DNA of 29,592 nucleotides from BS750m-G62 sp046483505 (GCA_046483505.1 JAWODB010000180.1:1-29592), one strand, 5' to 3'; counted from the stretch's first letter, positions 7,208 to 15,582 are shown. Notes: generated from the letters alone by a model not told the origin. Translations and numbers: made by a program.

Positions 7208-7307
7208 TCCGCGAACCAGACGCTTGCTCCCGCCGCCTCGGCGCGTATCATCGGGGGTGTACCCGCGCCACATGGGGCGGGTCCGTGACCCGGCGCGAAG
7301 CGGCCCG

Positions 7308-7378
7308 TGTTCGCCGGCCCGCTTGCGGGCTGCGCGCCGCTGGTTCCGCACGGCCGGACAAGACCGGCCGTGGCACGC
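7308..7378. repeat. Composite CTTG/CAAG hairpin element before the sulfatase gene
   Basis: A unit GTGTTCGCCGGCCCGCTTGC with stem GCCCG/CGGGC (7317-7330, loop CTTG) is followed after 18 bases by a 9-bp ACGGCCGG hairpin (7349-7372, loop ACAAGA) and then GCAC. The order and flanks match 2673-2742, while the stem of the first hairpin differs. Confidence 0.8.
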
Positions 7379-7418
7379 GGCATGTGAGACGCACGCCCAC
7401 GAAACGGAGGAGCGATCC

Positions 7419-8822
7419 ATGGCACGCACGGACCTGGACGCGCGCGGCGCCACCCGCCGCACCTTTCTGAAGACGCTGCTCGCTGGCGGTGCCGCCGCCG
7501 CGGCCGGGTCGGCGGGGCTCGGCCTCCTCGGCTGCCGCGCCCGCGCCGGCGCCCCGGGCACGGACGGCCGGCCGAACATCGTCATGCTCTTCGCCGACGA
7601 CGTCGGCTGGGGCGACCTCGGCTGCTTCGGGCACCCGACCGTCCAGACGCCGCACCTCGACCGCATGGCCGACGAGGGGATGCGCCTGACCTCGTTCTAC
7701 TCGGCCCCGTGGTGCGTGCCGGCCCGCATCCAGTTGATGACCGGCCGGTACCCGCCGCGGACCGGCATCGGCGGCACGAGCGTGGGCGGGTCCGGCGGCA
7801 TCCCCGACCGCGAGGTCACCCTGGCCGAGGCCCTCAAGGCCGCCGGGTACCGCACCGGCATGATGGGCAAGTGGCACCTCGGCTACGCCAAGGACGCGTA
7901 CCTCCCCACGGGGCAGGGCTTCGACTACTACTTCGGCCTCCCGTACTCCAACGACATGCGGAAGCCCTGGGTCAACACCGACGTGCCCCTCTGGCTGTAC
8001 GAGAACACCAAGAAGGTGGAACACCCGGTCAACCAGGACACCCTCACCACCCGGTACACCGAGCACGCGGTGGACTTCATCCGGAAGAACAGGGACGGCC
8101 CGTTTTTCCTGTACCTGGCGTACGCGATGGCCCACCTGCCGATTCACACGACGGAGCAGTTCCGCGGCACGTCGCGGGCCGGCCTGTACGGCGACGTGAT
8201 GGCCACCATCGACTGGTCCGCCGGGCAGATCCTCTCGACCCTGAAGGAACTCGGCCTCGACGAGAACACCATCGTCTGTTTCACGAGCGACAACGGCCCG
8301 TGGCTGAACCTGCCCAAGCGGATGCTCCAGGGCGGCAACCAGCCGTGGCACCAGGGCACGCCGGGAGCGCTTCGGGGATGGAAGCACACCACCTACGAGG
8401 GCGGCCTGCGCGAGCCGACGATCGTCCGCTGGCCCGGCCGCATCCCGCCGAACCGCGATTCGTCGGACATGGCTTGCCTCCTGGACCTGTACGTCACGTT
8501 CGTCAAACTCGGCGGCGGCGACCTGCCGGACCATCCCGTGGACGGCCTGGACCTGATGCCGTGGCTGGAGGGCAAGGCGGACCGCTCGCCGCGGAAGGAG
8601 TTCTTCTACGTCCTCCACAACCGCGTCGAGGCCGTGCGCGACGAGGAGTGGAAACTGCGGACCCGCGACGGCGTTGAACTGTTCAACCTCCAGAGCGACC
8701 CGTCCGAACGGTACAACCGGGCGGAGGAGAAACCGGAGATCGTCGAGCGCCTCCACAAACGGATGGAGGCGAAGGCCGAGGAGATCGGCGCCCGCGTCGC
8801 GGGACAGAAAAAGAAGAAGTAG
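7419..8822 (+). CDS. Tat-exported arylsulfatase-family protein
   Basis: 467 residues from the ATG at 7419, with GGAGGA seven bases upstream. A Tat signal occupies the N-terminus (TRRTFLKTL, residues 12-20), followed by a hydrophobic stretch ending LLGC (Cys39), which may be a lipobox. The sulfatase domain follows: RPNIVMLFADDVGWGD with metal ligands D60/D61, then CVPAR (C99-R103) followed by MTGR. Cys99 is the residue expected to become formylglycine; the signature is CxPxR with alanine where serine is usual. GKWHLGY and TSDNGP supply further catalytic and metal residues. Length and motif order fit family S1 sulfatases, which hydrolyse sulfate esters, commonly on polysaccharides. The likely location is periplasmic or lipid-anchored. 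The oxidoreductase gene follows 184 bases downstream. The sulfated substrate cannot be named from this sequence. Confidence 0.93.
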   Translation: MARTDLDARGATRRTFLKTLLAGGAAAAAGSAGLGLLGCRARAGAPGTDGRPNIVMLFADDVGWGDLGCFGHPTVQTPHLDRMADEGMRLTSFYSAPWCVPARIQLMTGRYPPRTGIGGTSVGGSGGIPDREVTLAEALKAAGYRTGMMGKWHLGYAKDAYLPTGQGFDYYFGLPYSNDMRKPWVNTDVPLWLYENTKKVEHPVNQDTLTTRYTEHAVDFIRKNRDGPFFLYLAYAMAHLPIHTTEQFRGTSRAGLYGDVMATIDWSAGQILSTLKELGLDENTIVCFTSDNGPWLNLPKRMLQGGNQPWHQGTPGALRGWKHTTYEGGLREPTIVRWPGRIPPNRDSSDMACLLDLYVTFVKLGGGDLPDHPVDGLDLMPWLEGKADRSPRKEFFYVLHNRVEAVRDEEWKLRTRDGVELFNLQSDPSERYNRAEEKPEIVERLHKRMEAKAEEIGARVAGQKKKK

Positions 8823-8845
8823 CCGCGCGACGCGCCCCCTTTCGG

Positions 8846-8974
8846 CCGCGACGCTTTCAGCCGCGACGCTTTCAGCCGCGACCCGAAGGGGAGCGCGCTT
8901 CCCGCGCGGGGGGCAGGCGTGCCCACCGCGCCACATGCGAGTGACAGCGCGGTGGGCAGTCGTGCCCACCGCGC
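8846..8974. repeat. Tandem 15-mer followed by two same-type hairpins
   Basis: The unit CCGCGACGCTTTCAG is repeated exactly at 8846-8860 and 8861-8875, with a partial third copy at 8876-8882. Two hairpins follow. One has arms GCGCGGGGGGCA (8904-8915) and TGCCCACCGCGC (8920-8931) with one mismatch and loop GGCG. The other has arms GCGCGGTGGGCA (8947-8958) and TGCCCACCGCGC (8963-8974), perfect over 12 bp, with loop GTCG. Both are followed by CACATG. Unlike the other pairs, the two loops are alike rather than complementary. Confidence 0.8.
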
Positions 8975-9006
8975 CACATGAACCCGTCAGTTGAAAGCGA
9001 GGAACC

Positions 9007-10365
9007 ATGAGCATGCGCATCACCAGGCGAACGTTTCTCCGCGGCGTCGGGGCCGGCGCGGCGGCGGTCCACGTGGTCGGGGCCCACGTCCTCGGCGGGG
9101 CCGGCAAGACGCCCCCCAGCGAGACGATGACCCTGGCGGGCATCGGCTGCGGCGGCCGGGGCGGACACGACATCCACAAACTCGCCGACCTCGGCCAGAC
9201 CTTCGTCGCCCTCTGCGACGTCGACGATGGCCGCGCCAAGGGCACCTACAAGAAGTTCCCCAAGGCCAGGACCTACCGCGACTTCCGCAAGATGCTCGAC
9301 GCGGTCGACGGGCAGATCGACGGCGTCGTCGTCGGCACACCCGACCACACCCACACCGTGGCGGCGATGGACGCGATGAAGCGCGGCAAGCACGTGTACT
9401 GCGAGAAGCCGCTCGCCCACTCCGTGTGGGAGGTCCGCGAACTCATGAAGGCCGCCCGCAAGGCGGGCGTGGTGACGCAACTGGGCAACCAGGGGCACTC
9501 GTCCGAGCACATCCGCCTGTTCGTCGAATGGGTCCGCGACGGCGCCATCGGCCGGGTCCACACCGTCCACGCCGGATGCGGGGCGTTCAAGAACGTGTAT
9601 TGCCAAATCGATAAGTTGCCGGAACTCAAGAAGCGGCCCGAGGTGCCGGACCACCTCGACTGGGACCTCTGGCTCGGCCCCGCCCGGTACCGCCCGTACA
9701 GCCCCGTCTTCGTGCCGTGGAACTGGCGCGGCTGGACGCCGTTCGGCACGGGATGCATCGGCGACTGGATCTGCCACGTGGTGGACCCGTCGTTCTGGGC
9801 GCTCGGCCTCGGGTCGCCGGAGTCCGTCCGGGCGGAGGTCGAGGGCTACGATCCCAAGAAGCACCACCTGTGCTACCCGCCCGCCACGAAGATCACGTAC
9901 GAGTTCCCCGCCAAAGGCGGCCGCGGGCCCGTCACGCTCATCTGGTACGACGGCAACAACACGATCCCCCGGCCGGAAGAACTGGAAAAGAAACGCCGCG
10001 TGCCCGGCACCGGGGCGGTGGTGGTCGGCTCGAAGGGCAAGATCATGCACGGCAGCCACGGGGCCGGCGGCTGCCGCCTCATCCCCGAGGCCGCCATGAA
10101 GGCGTACGACCGGCCCGAGAAGACCATCCCCCGCACCCGCGGGCACCATGCCGACTGGATCGACGCCGTCCGCGAGGGCCGCAAGGCCGGCTCCGACTTC
10201 GCCGAGTACGGCGGGCCGCTGACGGAGATCGCGCTGCTCGGTATGATCGCCGTCTGGTACCCCACGCAGACGCTCCGCTGGGACGCCGAGAAGATGGCCT
10301 TCACGAACTTCTCGGAGGCGAACAAGCACCTGACGCCCCAGTACCGCGAGGGTTGGACGCTCTGA
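9007..10365 (+). CDS. Tat-exported Gfo/Idh/MocA-family oxidoreductase
   Basis: 452 residues; the start is the ATG at 9007, with GCGAGGA upstream (a second ATG six bases later is possible). A Tat motif RRTFLRG (residues 7-13) precedes a hydrophobic segment. The Rossmann domain starts at about residue 41 with LAGIGCGGRG and continues through ALCDVDD, VVVGTPDHTHT and YCEKPLAHS; the EKP lysine (K134) is the usual catalytic and cofactor-contacting residue of the family. The C-terminal alpha/beta domain follows (IGDWICHVVD, HHADWIDAVREG). Members of this family oxidise or reduce sugars and inositols with NAD(P). Exported Tat forms are common beside sulfatases in Planctomycetota, and I infer a role in processing released sugars. 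Some of these enzymes carry a tightly bound cofactor through Tat. Confidence 0.9.
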   Translation: MSMRITRRTFLRGVGAGAAAVHVVGAHVLGGAGKTPPSETMTLAGIGCGGRGGHDIHKLADLGQTFVALCDVDDGRAKGTYKKFPKARTYRDFRKMLDAVDGQIDGVVVGTPDHTHTVAAMDAMKRGKHVYCEKPLAHSVWEVRELMKAARKAGVVTQLGNQGHSSEHIRLFVEWVRDGAIGRVHTVHAGCGAFKNVYCQIDKLPELKKRPEVPDHLDWDLWLGPARYRPYSPVFVPWNWRGWTPFGTGCIGDWICHVVDPSFWALGLGSPESVRAEVEGYDPKKHHLCYPPATKITYEFPAKGGRGPVTLIWYDGNNTIPRPEELEKKRRVPGTGAVVVGSKGKIMHGSHGAGGCRLIPEAAMKAYDRPEKTIPRTRGHHADWIDAVREGRKAGSDFAEYGGPLTEIALLGMIAVWYPTQTLRWDAEKMAFTNFSEANKHLTPQYREGWTL

Positions 10366-10376
10366 GGCATCGCCTG

Positions 10377-10454
10377 CCTCTCCCTTGACGGGCCTTCGCC
10401 CGCCGTAGCGGGCTTCGGCCGCGCGCAGGCGGGAGAGGGAAAGGGTGAGGGTGA
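10377..10454. repeat. GAGAGGG/GAGGGTGA repeat, third copy with insert
   Basis: Arms CCTCTCCC (10377-10384) and GGGAGAGG (10431-10438) are followed by AAAGGGTGAGGGTGA, as at 579-616. Here the loop is expanded by 46 bases, which contain a smaller hairpin with arms GCCCGC and GCGGGC around CGTA. It lies just after the oxidoreductase stop codon. Confidence 0.7.
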
Positions 10455-10460
10455 ATTCAT

Positions 10461-10500
10461 GCGCGGCGTCCTGTCCTGGACGCCGCGCCGTTCTTGCTTT
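10461..10500 (+). terminator. Possible terminator after the oxidoreductase gene
   Basis: An 11-bp perfect stem, GCGCGGCGTCC (10461-10471) with GGACGCCGCGC (10478-10488), loop TGTCCT, is followed by CGTTCTTGCTTT. The downstream stretch is T-rich but interrupted, so termination would be weak. It could instead belong to the spacer hairpin families. Confidence 0.4.
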
Positions 10501-10612
10501 CCCGCTTCCCCATCAACTTCGAACCCGCCCCGCGCCGATGAAAGAGAGGGCGCGGAGACCGTCCGCCCCCGGGGCGCTGCGCCCGGGCCGTCGCCTGAGA
10601 CGAGGCGGCCCG

Positions 10613-10745
10613 TGTTCGCCGGCCCGCTTGCGGGCCGCGCGCCGTTGCCGGGTGCGACGGTTTGCTTGCCAAACCGTGCGGCGCGATCTCGGAGCACCGA
10701 TTGACAAGCAATCGGTGGCACCTGCGCACGACCAGCCGTGGCACG
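10613..10745. repeat. Composite CTTG/CAAG hairpin element before the exported repeat protein gene
   Basis: The conserved unit TGTTCGCCGGCCCGCTTGCG forms a 7-bp hairpin (10620-10637, loop CTTG). It is followed by a perfect 8-bp hairpin ACGGTTTG/CAAACCGT (10657-10677, loop CTTGC) and a perfect 9-bp hairpin CACCGATTG/CAATCGGTG (10695-10717, loop ACAAG), then GCACC and a partial AGCCGTGGCAC tail. The two latter hairpins match the pair at 2758-2822 in loops, order and spacer motif (GATC/TCGGAG-like) but have entirely different stems. The 417-base spacer (10366-10782) contains no gene. Confidence 0.85.
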
Positions 10746-10782
10746 GGCCCGACAGCACCGCTCCGACGAAAGGAAGTCCGAC

Positions 10783-12924
10783 GTGCCTGCCGCGATACGC
10801 CAATCCGTGACCGCCCTGGCCGTGCTGCTGACGGCGGCGCCGGCGGCCGCTGCGCCCGCGCCATCCGCGCCGGCAAAGCCCGACGAGCCGGCCGTCACGG
10901 CCCGCGTCGTCGAAGGCGGTTGGCGGCCCAAGTCGCAGAAGGGCAAGGCGTCGGCCGCCGACGTCGTGGTCCTGGAAAACGCGTATCTGCGGGCCACGGT
11001 CGTTCCGGCCCTCGGCGGACGGGTCGTCCAGGTCCGCGACAAGCGGTCCGGCCGCGACCTCCTGGCCGGCGGCGACGGGCCGGGGACCGGTGCGGGGTTC
11101 CGGTTTCCCCATCCGGCCGCCGACCCGCCGCCCGGCGACGGCGTCGGCTGGCGCATCGTCCGGGCCGACGACGGCACGGTGACCGTGGCGGTCGACCGCC
11201 GGTTCCGTCACTTCACGGGCAAGCGGGCCGGACACTTCTCCCCGCTTCGGATGGGCGTGGCCGTGACGCTCCGTCCGGCCGCGCCCGTCCTGGAGGTGAC
11301 GGGCCGCGTCGACAACCCGCTGCCGCTGCGGCAGGGGTTCCGTCTGTGGTACGCGGCCCGGCTGCCGGCGGGGGAAGACGCCGGCGTGCTTCTGCCGGCG
11401 GGGTCGGTGACCGATGCCGACCTGGCGGCCGTCCGTCCCTGGCCCGGCGCCGATCCCGTGCCGGTGGCGCGGGCCCGCGAGGCCGGGCCGGGCCTGTGGG
11501 CGGCGAGGGCGGCGGGCGGATGGGTCGGCGTCTACGACCCGCGGTCCGATACGAATCACCTGCTGATTCGCCCCCGCTCGACGGCGCCGGGCACGGCCAT
11601 CCGTCTGCCGGGTGCGGAGGTTTCCCCGGCGGGGCAAGCCGGCCGGGCCACCCCGGCGCGAAAGGATGCCGCCGAGCCGCCGCTGCCGCCCGCGACGCTG
11701 GAGGCGGCCGTCGGCTCGAACGCCTCGGCCGGCCATCCCGGCCATTACCTGCCGCCGTTCGGGGCGTACGCCATGCCGCTCCGCCTGGCGATGGTCCGGG
11801 GCATCGGGCCGGTCCTCTGGGCGAACCGGCGGATGGCCGTCGGCCTGTGGCGGAGCGACACGTCGACGGGCGTCCGCGTCGTGGGTCTCGGCCCCGCCCG
11901 GTACGTCCGGCTGGTGCTGCGGGCGGAGGGCCGGCGGGCGGAATCCGCCGGCCGTCTGACGCCCGACCGGCCGCTGGCGGTCATGCTGCGCGGCCGCTGC
12001 GACCGGGTCCGCCTGACCGTCCTGACCGAGAGGGACGACGAACTGGCCGACGTCCGTCTCCCTCCCGCCGCCGACCCCGTCGGGGACGAGGCGCTGGCGG
12101 CGCTGCGCTCGCCGATGGACCCGTGGACCTGGCTGGCGATGGAACTGGCGGGCCGGCATCCGCCGCCCGGACGGGCCGGGCTCCCCGCCGCCGCCGACGA
12201 ACTCACCGGCGCCGGCGCCAAGGTGTCGGTGGACGGGCTGCTGACGGCGTCGCGGATCCTGATGCTGACCGAGACGCCGGGCGCCGGGCCGTGGCAATCG
12301 GTCCGCAGCCGGCTGGCCTTCCGGGCCGACCGCGGCGACCGCCGGGCCACCGCGCACGCCTACATCGCCATGATGCTGACGCTGGAAGCGGGCGGCCGAC
12401 CGATTCGGACGGCGGCGCGGCACGATGCCGAGGGGTGCCCCGTGCTGGGTGCCCTGTACGTGCGGGCGCTGCGGGCCCTGGCCGCCGGCAACATGATGGG
12501 CGGCCTGCGTAGCCTGCGGCAAATCACCGAGCAGGGGCCGCCCATCGCCATGGGGTTGGGCGACCGGGCCCTGCCGGGGGTCGAGCACCTGCATCCGGCG
12601 GCGGCGCCGGGGGCCCAGTGGCCGACCCTCCTGCGGGCGGTGGTGCGGCTGGAGATCAAGCAGCCGAGGCGGGCGGCCGCCATCCTGGAGCGGCTGCTCC
12701 GCGTGGATGCCTCGCGGCCGGAGGCGGTGGCCCTGATGGCCGACGCCTGTGCCCGTCTCGGCGAACAGCAGACGCCCCGCGCCCTCGAGGACCGGGAACG
12801 GGCGGTGGCGCTGCGGGCCCAGGCGGACCGGATGCTGGAGTCGAGTCCGGCGTCGCGGCAGGACCTGGAGCGGCTGCTGGAGGAGGCGCGTCTGGGGCGG
12901 TGGTCCGGCATCCCCCACCCGTAG
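10783..12924 (+). CDS. Exported beta-sandwich plus helical repeat protein of unknown function
   Basis: 713 residues if translation starts at the GTG at 10783. I chose this start because AAGGAAG lies about seven bases upstream and the product then opens with a signal peptide (AIRQSVTALAVLLTAAPAAAA). An in-frame GTG at 10738 lies inside repeat DNA and would add 15 charged residues. The N-terminal half has a beta-rich pattern (VVVLENAYLRATVVPALGGRV; VTGRVDNPLPLRQGFRLWY) that resembles galactose-mutarotase-like or DUF5107-like sandwich domains, including the LGGR turn. The C-terminal third (about 520-700) is helical with tetratricopeptide-like spacing (AAILERLLRVDASRPEAVAL). The glycan-binding idea is an inference from the fold resemblance. 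It follows the sulfatase/oxidoreductase pair on the same strand but is separated by a repeat-rich spacer. Confidence 0.7.
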   Translation: MPAAIRQSVTALAVLLTAAPAAAAPAPSAPAKPDEPAVTARVVEGGWRPKSQKGKASAADVVVLENAYLRATVVPALGGRVVQVRDKRSGRDLLAGGDGPGTGAGFRFPHPAADPPPGDGVGWRIVRADDGTVTVAVDRRFRHFTGKRAGHFSPLRMGVAVTLRPAAPVLEVTGRVDNPLPLRQGFRLWYAARLPAGEDAGVLLPAGSVTDADLAAVRPWPGADPVPVARAREAGPGLWAARAAGGWVGVYDPRSDTNHLLIRPRSTAPGTAIRLPGAEVSPAGQAGRATPARKDAAEPPLPPATLEAAVGSNASAGHPGHYLPPFGAYAMPLRLAMVRGIGPVLWANRRMAVGLWRSDTSTGVRVVGLGPARYVRLVLRAEGRRAESAGRLTPDRPLAVMLRGRCDRVRLTVLTERDDELADVRLPPAADPVGDEALAALRSPMDPWTWLAMELAGRHPPPGRAGLPAAADELTGAGAKVSVDGLLTASRILMLTETPGAGPWQSVRSRLAFRADRGDRRATAHAYIAMMLTLEAGGRPIRTAARHDAEGCPVLGALYVRALRALAAGNMMGGLRSLRQITEQGPPIAMGLGDRALPGVEHLHPAAAPGAQWPTLLRAVVRLEIKQPRRAAAILERLLRVDASRPEAVALMADACARLGEQQTPRALEDRERAVALRAQADRMLESSPASRQDLERLLEEARLGRWSGIPHP

Positions 12925-13073
12925 GGGCTCCCGCGGGGTGCGCCCCCGCATCTTGCGGTATGCCACACAGGTGTCACCGCTGCATCATCTCCGTTTCGGC
13001 CGCCCGGCCGGCCGGATTATTCCTGATTCTGCGTAGGACTTGCGCCGATATAACGGGTAGCGTTGGCCCGCCG

Positions 13074-13092
13074 GTCCCGAAATCTTCGGGAC
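13074..13092 (+). promoter_or_regulatory. Hairpin in the leader of the HD-GYP gene
   Basis: A perfect 8-bp stem GTCCCGAA/TTCGGGAC with loop ATC lies about 40 bases before the start codon. A TATAAC stretch at 13050-13055 could be a -10 box, but no good -35 box is spaced correctly. Another small hairpin (GCGGGG/CCCCGC, 12933-12949) lies after the preceding gene. Confidence 0.3.
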
Positions 13093-13132
13093 GTTCGCGC
13101 GGGATGGGAACTCCGCTGGAAGGATGGACGGC

Positions 13133-14968
13133 ATGTCGAAGCGTCTCCGTCTGCCCACAGGGGGCGTCCGGCTTCATCAGTTCGTGTGTGGGGCGTTGCC
13201 GGCCGTCGCATACCTCTTCGAATGGCTCCCACCGCTTTGGGTGGCGCTGGTGCTTTCGGGCCTGGCGCTGGCGTCGGACCGCCTGGCCCTGCTGGCTCGC
13301 CTGTGGCGGTGGAGGCGGTACGCCTGGGGGGCGGAGGACCCCGGACCGCTGCCCGGCCTGTACCGGCTGGACGAGGCGGTCCGGCTCCTGCTGCTGGGCG
13401 GGGGCCTCGTGGCGCTCGTCCTGGGCCGGCCCATCGGATGGCTGCCCGTGCTGGCGGCGGCGGCCACGTCGATCCTCGAGGGGACCACCGCGTTCTCGTT
13501 CAACCTGATGTTGTACACGCTGTGGCGGAAGGCCACCCGCCGCTTCCGCGACCGCGAGGCCGGCCCGGCCGACGGCGAAGCCTCGGCCGGCAACCCGAAC
13601 TGCGTCGTCTGCCAGGCCCTGGCGACGGCGCCGTACGGCCGGTGCCGCTGGTGCCGCCTCCCGACCGTCCGCTGGTGCTGCGGGCTCCAGACCTCGATGC
13701 TGCTGGTGCTGCTGCTCGTCATCGCCTTTCTCCTGAACGCGGCGCTGGAACCGGTTGTGACGAAGTTGCTGGTGGCGATGAGCATCGTGGGGGTGGTGGC
13801 GCTGTCGTTGGCGATTACGCGGCAGACGAACGACCTGATCGGGTCGCTGACGAACGTGGAACGCGCCCGCAAACGGTTCCAGCGGCGGTGTGGGTTCCTG
13901 GAGACGTTGTCGCTGGCCGATTCGGTGGAGGAATCGGCCGAGGCGGCCGTCGCCCACCTGGCCGACGCCCTCGGCGTGCAGCGCGTCAGCGTCATGCTGG
14001 CCGACGGCGGGCACCTGAAGATCGCCGCCTGCCGCGGCATCCCCAAAGAGACGGCCGAGACCGTCGCCGTCCCCGTCCCCAGCCGCATCTGCGGGCGGGT
14101 GTTCGAGAGCGGCGTGCCGACCGTCCTGAACGACGTGGGTGCCCAGCCCATGTTCGAGACGCTCGGCCTGGATGCCGGGGAGAGTATGGCGTCCGTCCCG
14201 CTGGTGGCGACGGCGATGAAGACCGCCGGCCGCAAGATCGGCGTCATCAACGTGACCGACCGTGCCGACGGCCCGTTCGACGAGGAGGACCTCTCGGAAC
14301 TCCAGGCCACCGCAGAGGCGGCCGCCATCAGCCTGGCCGGCCAACTCGACCACCACGAACTCCAGCGGGCGAACTACGCGGCCATCCGGTCGCTGGCGCT
14401 GGCCATCGAGGCCAAGGACCCGTGCACGCACGGCCATTCGCTGCGGGTCCAGGTGTGGGCGACGGCCGTGGCCAGGCACCTGGGCCTGAACGGCGACCGG
14501 CTCCAGGCACTCTCCTACGCCGCCGAGTTGCACGACGTGGGGAAACTGGCGATCCCCGATGGCGTGTTGAAGGCGCCGCGGCGGTTGACCGAGACGGAGT
14601 GGGCCATCGTCCAGCAGCATCCGCGGCGGGGCGTGGAGATGGTCCGCCACCTCGATTTCCTCAGACCGGCCCAGGCCGCCATCCTCCATCACCACGAGCG
14701 GATGGACGGGTCGGGCTACCCGGACGGCCTGGCCGGCGAGGCCATTCCCCTGGAGGCCCGCATCCTGGGCGTCGTGGACGCCTACGACGCGATGACGAGC
14801 GCGCGGCCGTACCGGCCGCCCCTCTCGCACGAGGCGGCGGCGGCGGAACTGCGGAAGGGAAGCGACACGCAGTTCGACCCGCAGTGCGTGGAGGCGTTCC
14901 TGGCGCTGGTCGGGGCCACCCCGGCCGTGAAGGACACCGCCGACGCCGTGGGCGCCCCGCTGTCCTGA
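13133..14968 (+). CDS. Membrane GAF/HD-GYP protein, probable cyclic-di-GMP phosphodiesterase
   Basis: 611 residues from the ATG at 13133, chosen because GGAAGGA sits eight bases upstream; an ATG at 13124 overlaps that site. The N-terminal 230 residues hold several hydrophobic segments (about 15-48, 83-118 and 186-228). Between them lies a cysteine cluster, CVVC (157-160) and CRWC (171-174) plus C182/C183, which looks like a small zinc ribbon. A GAF domain covers about 260-400. The HD-GYP domain runs from about 412 with AKDPCTHGHS, HDVGK (H467-K471), ILHHHERMDGSGYP (518-530) and DAYDAM (549-554). All HD-GYP metal residues appear intact, so hydrolysis of cyclic di-GMP is likely. No cyclase lies nearby. 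A strong terminator follows. Confidence 0.9.
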   Translation: MSKRLRLPTGGVRLHQFVCGALPAVAYLFEWLPPLWVALVLSGLALASDRLALLARLWRWRRYAWGAEDPGPLPGLYRLDEAVRLLLLGGGLVALVLGRPIGWLPVLAAAATSILEGTTAFSFNLMLYTLWRKATRRFRDREAGPADGEASAGNPNCVVCQALATAPYGRCRWCRLPTVRWCCGLQTSMLLVLLLVIAFLLNAALEPVVTKLLVAMSIVGVVALSLAITRQTNDLIGSLTNVERARKRFQRRCGFLETLSLADSVEESAEAAVAHLADALGVQRVSVMLADGGHLKIAACRGIPKETAETVAVPVPSRICGRVFESGVPTVLNDVGAQPMFETLGLDAGESMASVPLVATAMKTAGRKIGVINVTDRADGPFDEEDLSELQATAEAAAISLAGQLDHHELQRANYAAIRSLALAIEAKDPCTHGHSLRVQVWATAVARHLGLNGDRLQALSYAAELHDVGKLAIPDGVLKAPRRLTETEWAIVQQHPRRGVEMVRHLDFLRPAQAAILHHHERMDGSGYPDGLAGEAIPLEARILGVVDAYDAMTSARPYRPPLSHEAAAAELRKGSDTQFDPQCVEAFLALVGATPAVKDTADAVGAPLS

Positions 14969-14981
14969 CACCCCGCTCGCC

Positions 14982-15005
14982 CCGGTGACAGGAGGTTGTC
15001 ACCGG
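14982..15005 (+). terminator. Hairpin after the HD-GYP stop codon
   Basis: A perfect 9-bp stem CCGGTGACA/TGTCACCGG with loop GGAGGT lies 14 bases after the stop codon. No T-run follows, so it may stabilise the mRNA 3' end or be a repeat hairpin rather than a terminator. Confidence 0.35.
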
Positions 15006-15129
15006 TCCCCCGAATCGACTCGGCGCCGGCCGTGCGCGCGGGTAGAGTAGCGGCAGAGCGACATCCGGATCCTGCCCGCCGGGGCGCCGTCGGCAGCGGC
15101 GGCCGCCAGGGGGGTGCGGGCAGGGCGTC

Positions 15130-15168
15130 GGAAGCGCCGCGTTCCCCCGACGGCGGCGCTTCCTTTTT
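15130..15168 (+). terminator. Intrinsic terminator downstream of the HD-GYP gene
   Basis: An 11-bp perfect stem, GGAAGCGCCGC (15130-15140) with GCGGCGCTTCC (15153-15163), and a 12-base loop are followed directly by TTTTT (15164-15168). This is the clearest Rho-independent terminator in the window. Confidence 0.8.
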
Positions 15169-15227
15169 AGGGTCAACTCCCATTACAGGGGAGAGGACCT
15201 CTGCCTCGGCTCCTAGCCGGGCAGGGG

Positions 15228-15400
15228 ACGCCCCTTTCGCCCCGTCGCCTCGGCGCCGGCCCGGCGCCCTTCGGGCCGCGGGTGAGGCCGACGCCGACGC
15301 GACGGGGCTCCAGGGGCGTGAGAGGCCCTTCGATGGGGGATCCCCCCTCTTGCGTTGGGCTTGGGCCGAGGGGGTCTGGGGGAGATGGCATCTCCCCCAG
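15228..15400 (+). other. Structured noncoding region upstream of the OmpH-like gene (possible ncRNA or leader)
   Basis: Between a terminator and the next gene lie about 400 bases without a credible reading frame. A long interrupted stem pairs ACGCCCCT plus GCCCCGTCGC (15228-15248) with GCGACGGGGC plus AGGGGCGT (15299-15319) across a 3-by-3 internal loop, and it encloses smaller hairpins (CGGCCCG/CGGGCCG; GCCTC/GAGGC). A separate perfect 11-bp hairpin CTGGGGGAGAT/ATCTCCCCCAG with loop GGC lies at 15376-15400. It is a candidate RNA or a repeat; the sequence alone does not decide. Confidence 0.4.
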
Positions 15401-15582
15401 GGTGTGCCTCGCCGCAGCCACGCCGAGGTCCAGGGTGAGCGACCCCGGAATTGGGAGTTGAACCTTTCCTTCCGGTGGACACGCCGCCGCGGCCCGCGTG
15501 GTTTTGGGTGGCGAGGGCGGCAGGTTTTTCCGATAATGCTGGTACGACAGGCTGAGGTGTCTATCACGAAAAGGAGCAATTC

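Noticed and set aside
10445..10810. Plus-strand 121-codon frame before the exported repeat protein
   Set aside because: It is made of hairpin repeats and overlaps the better-supported GTG start at 10783 in another frame.
12925..13132. Possible cyclic-di-GMP riboswitch upstream of the HD-GYP gene
   Set aside because: Only small simple hairpins are visible; I could not find the paired-helix core expected of GEMM riboswitches.
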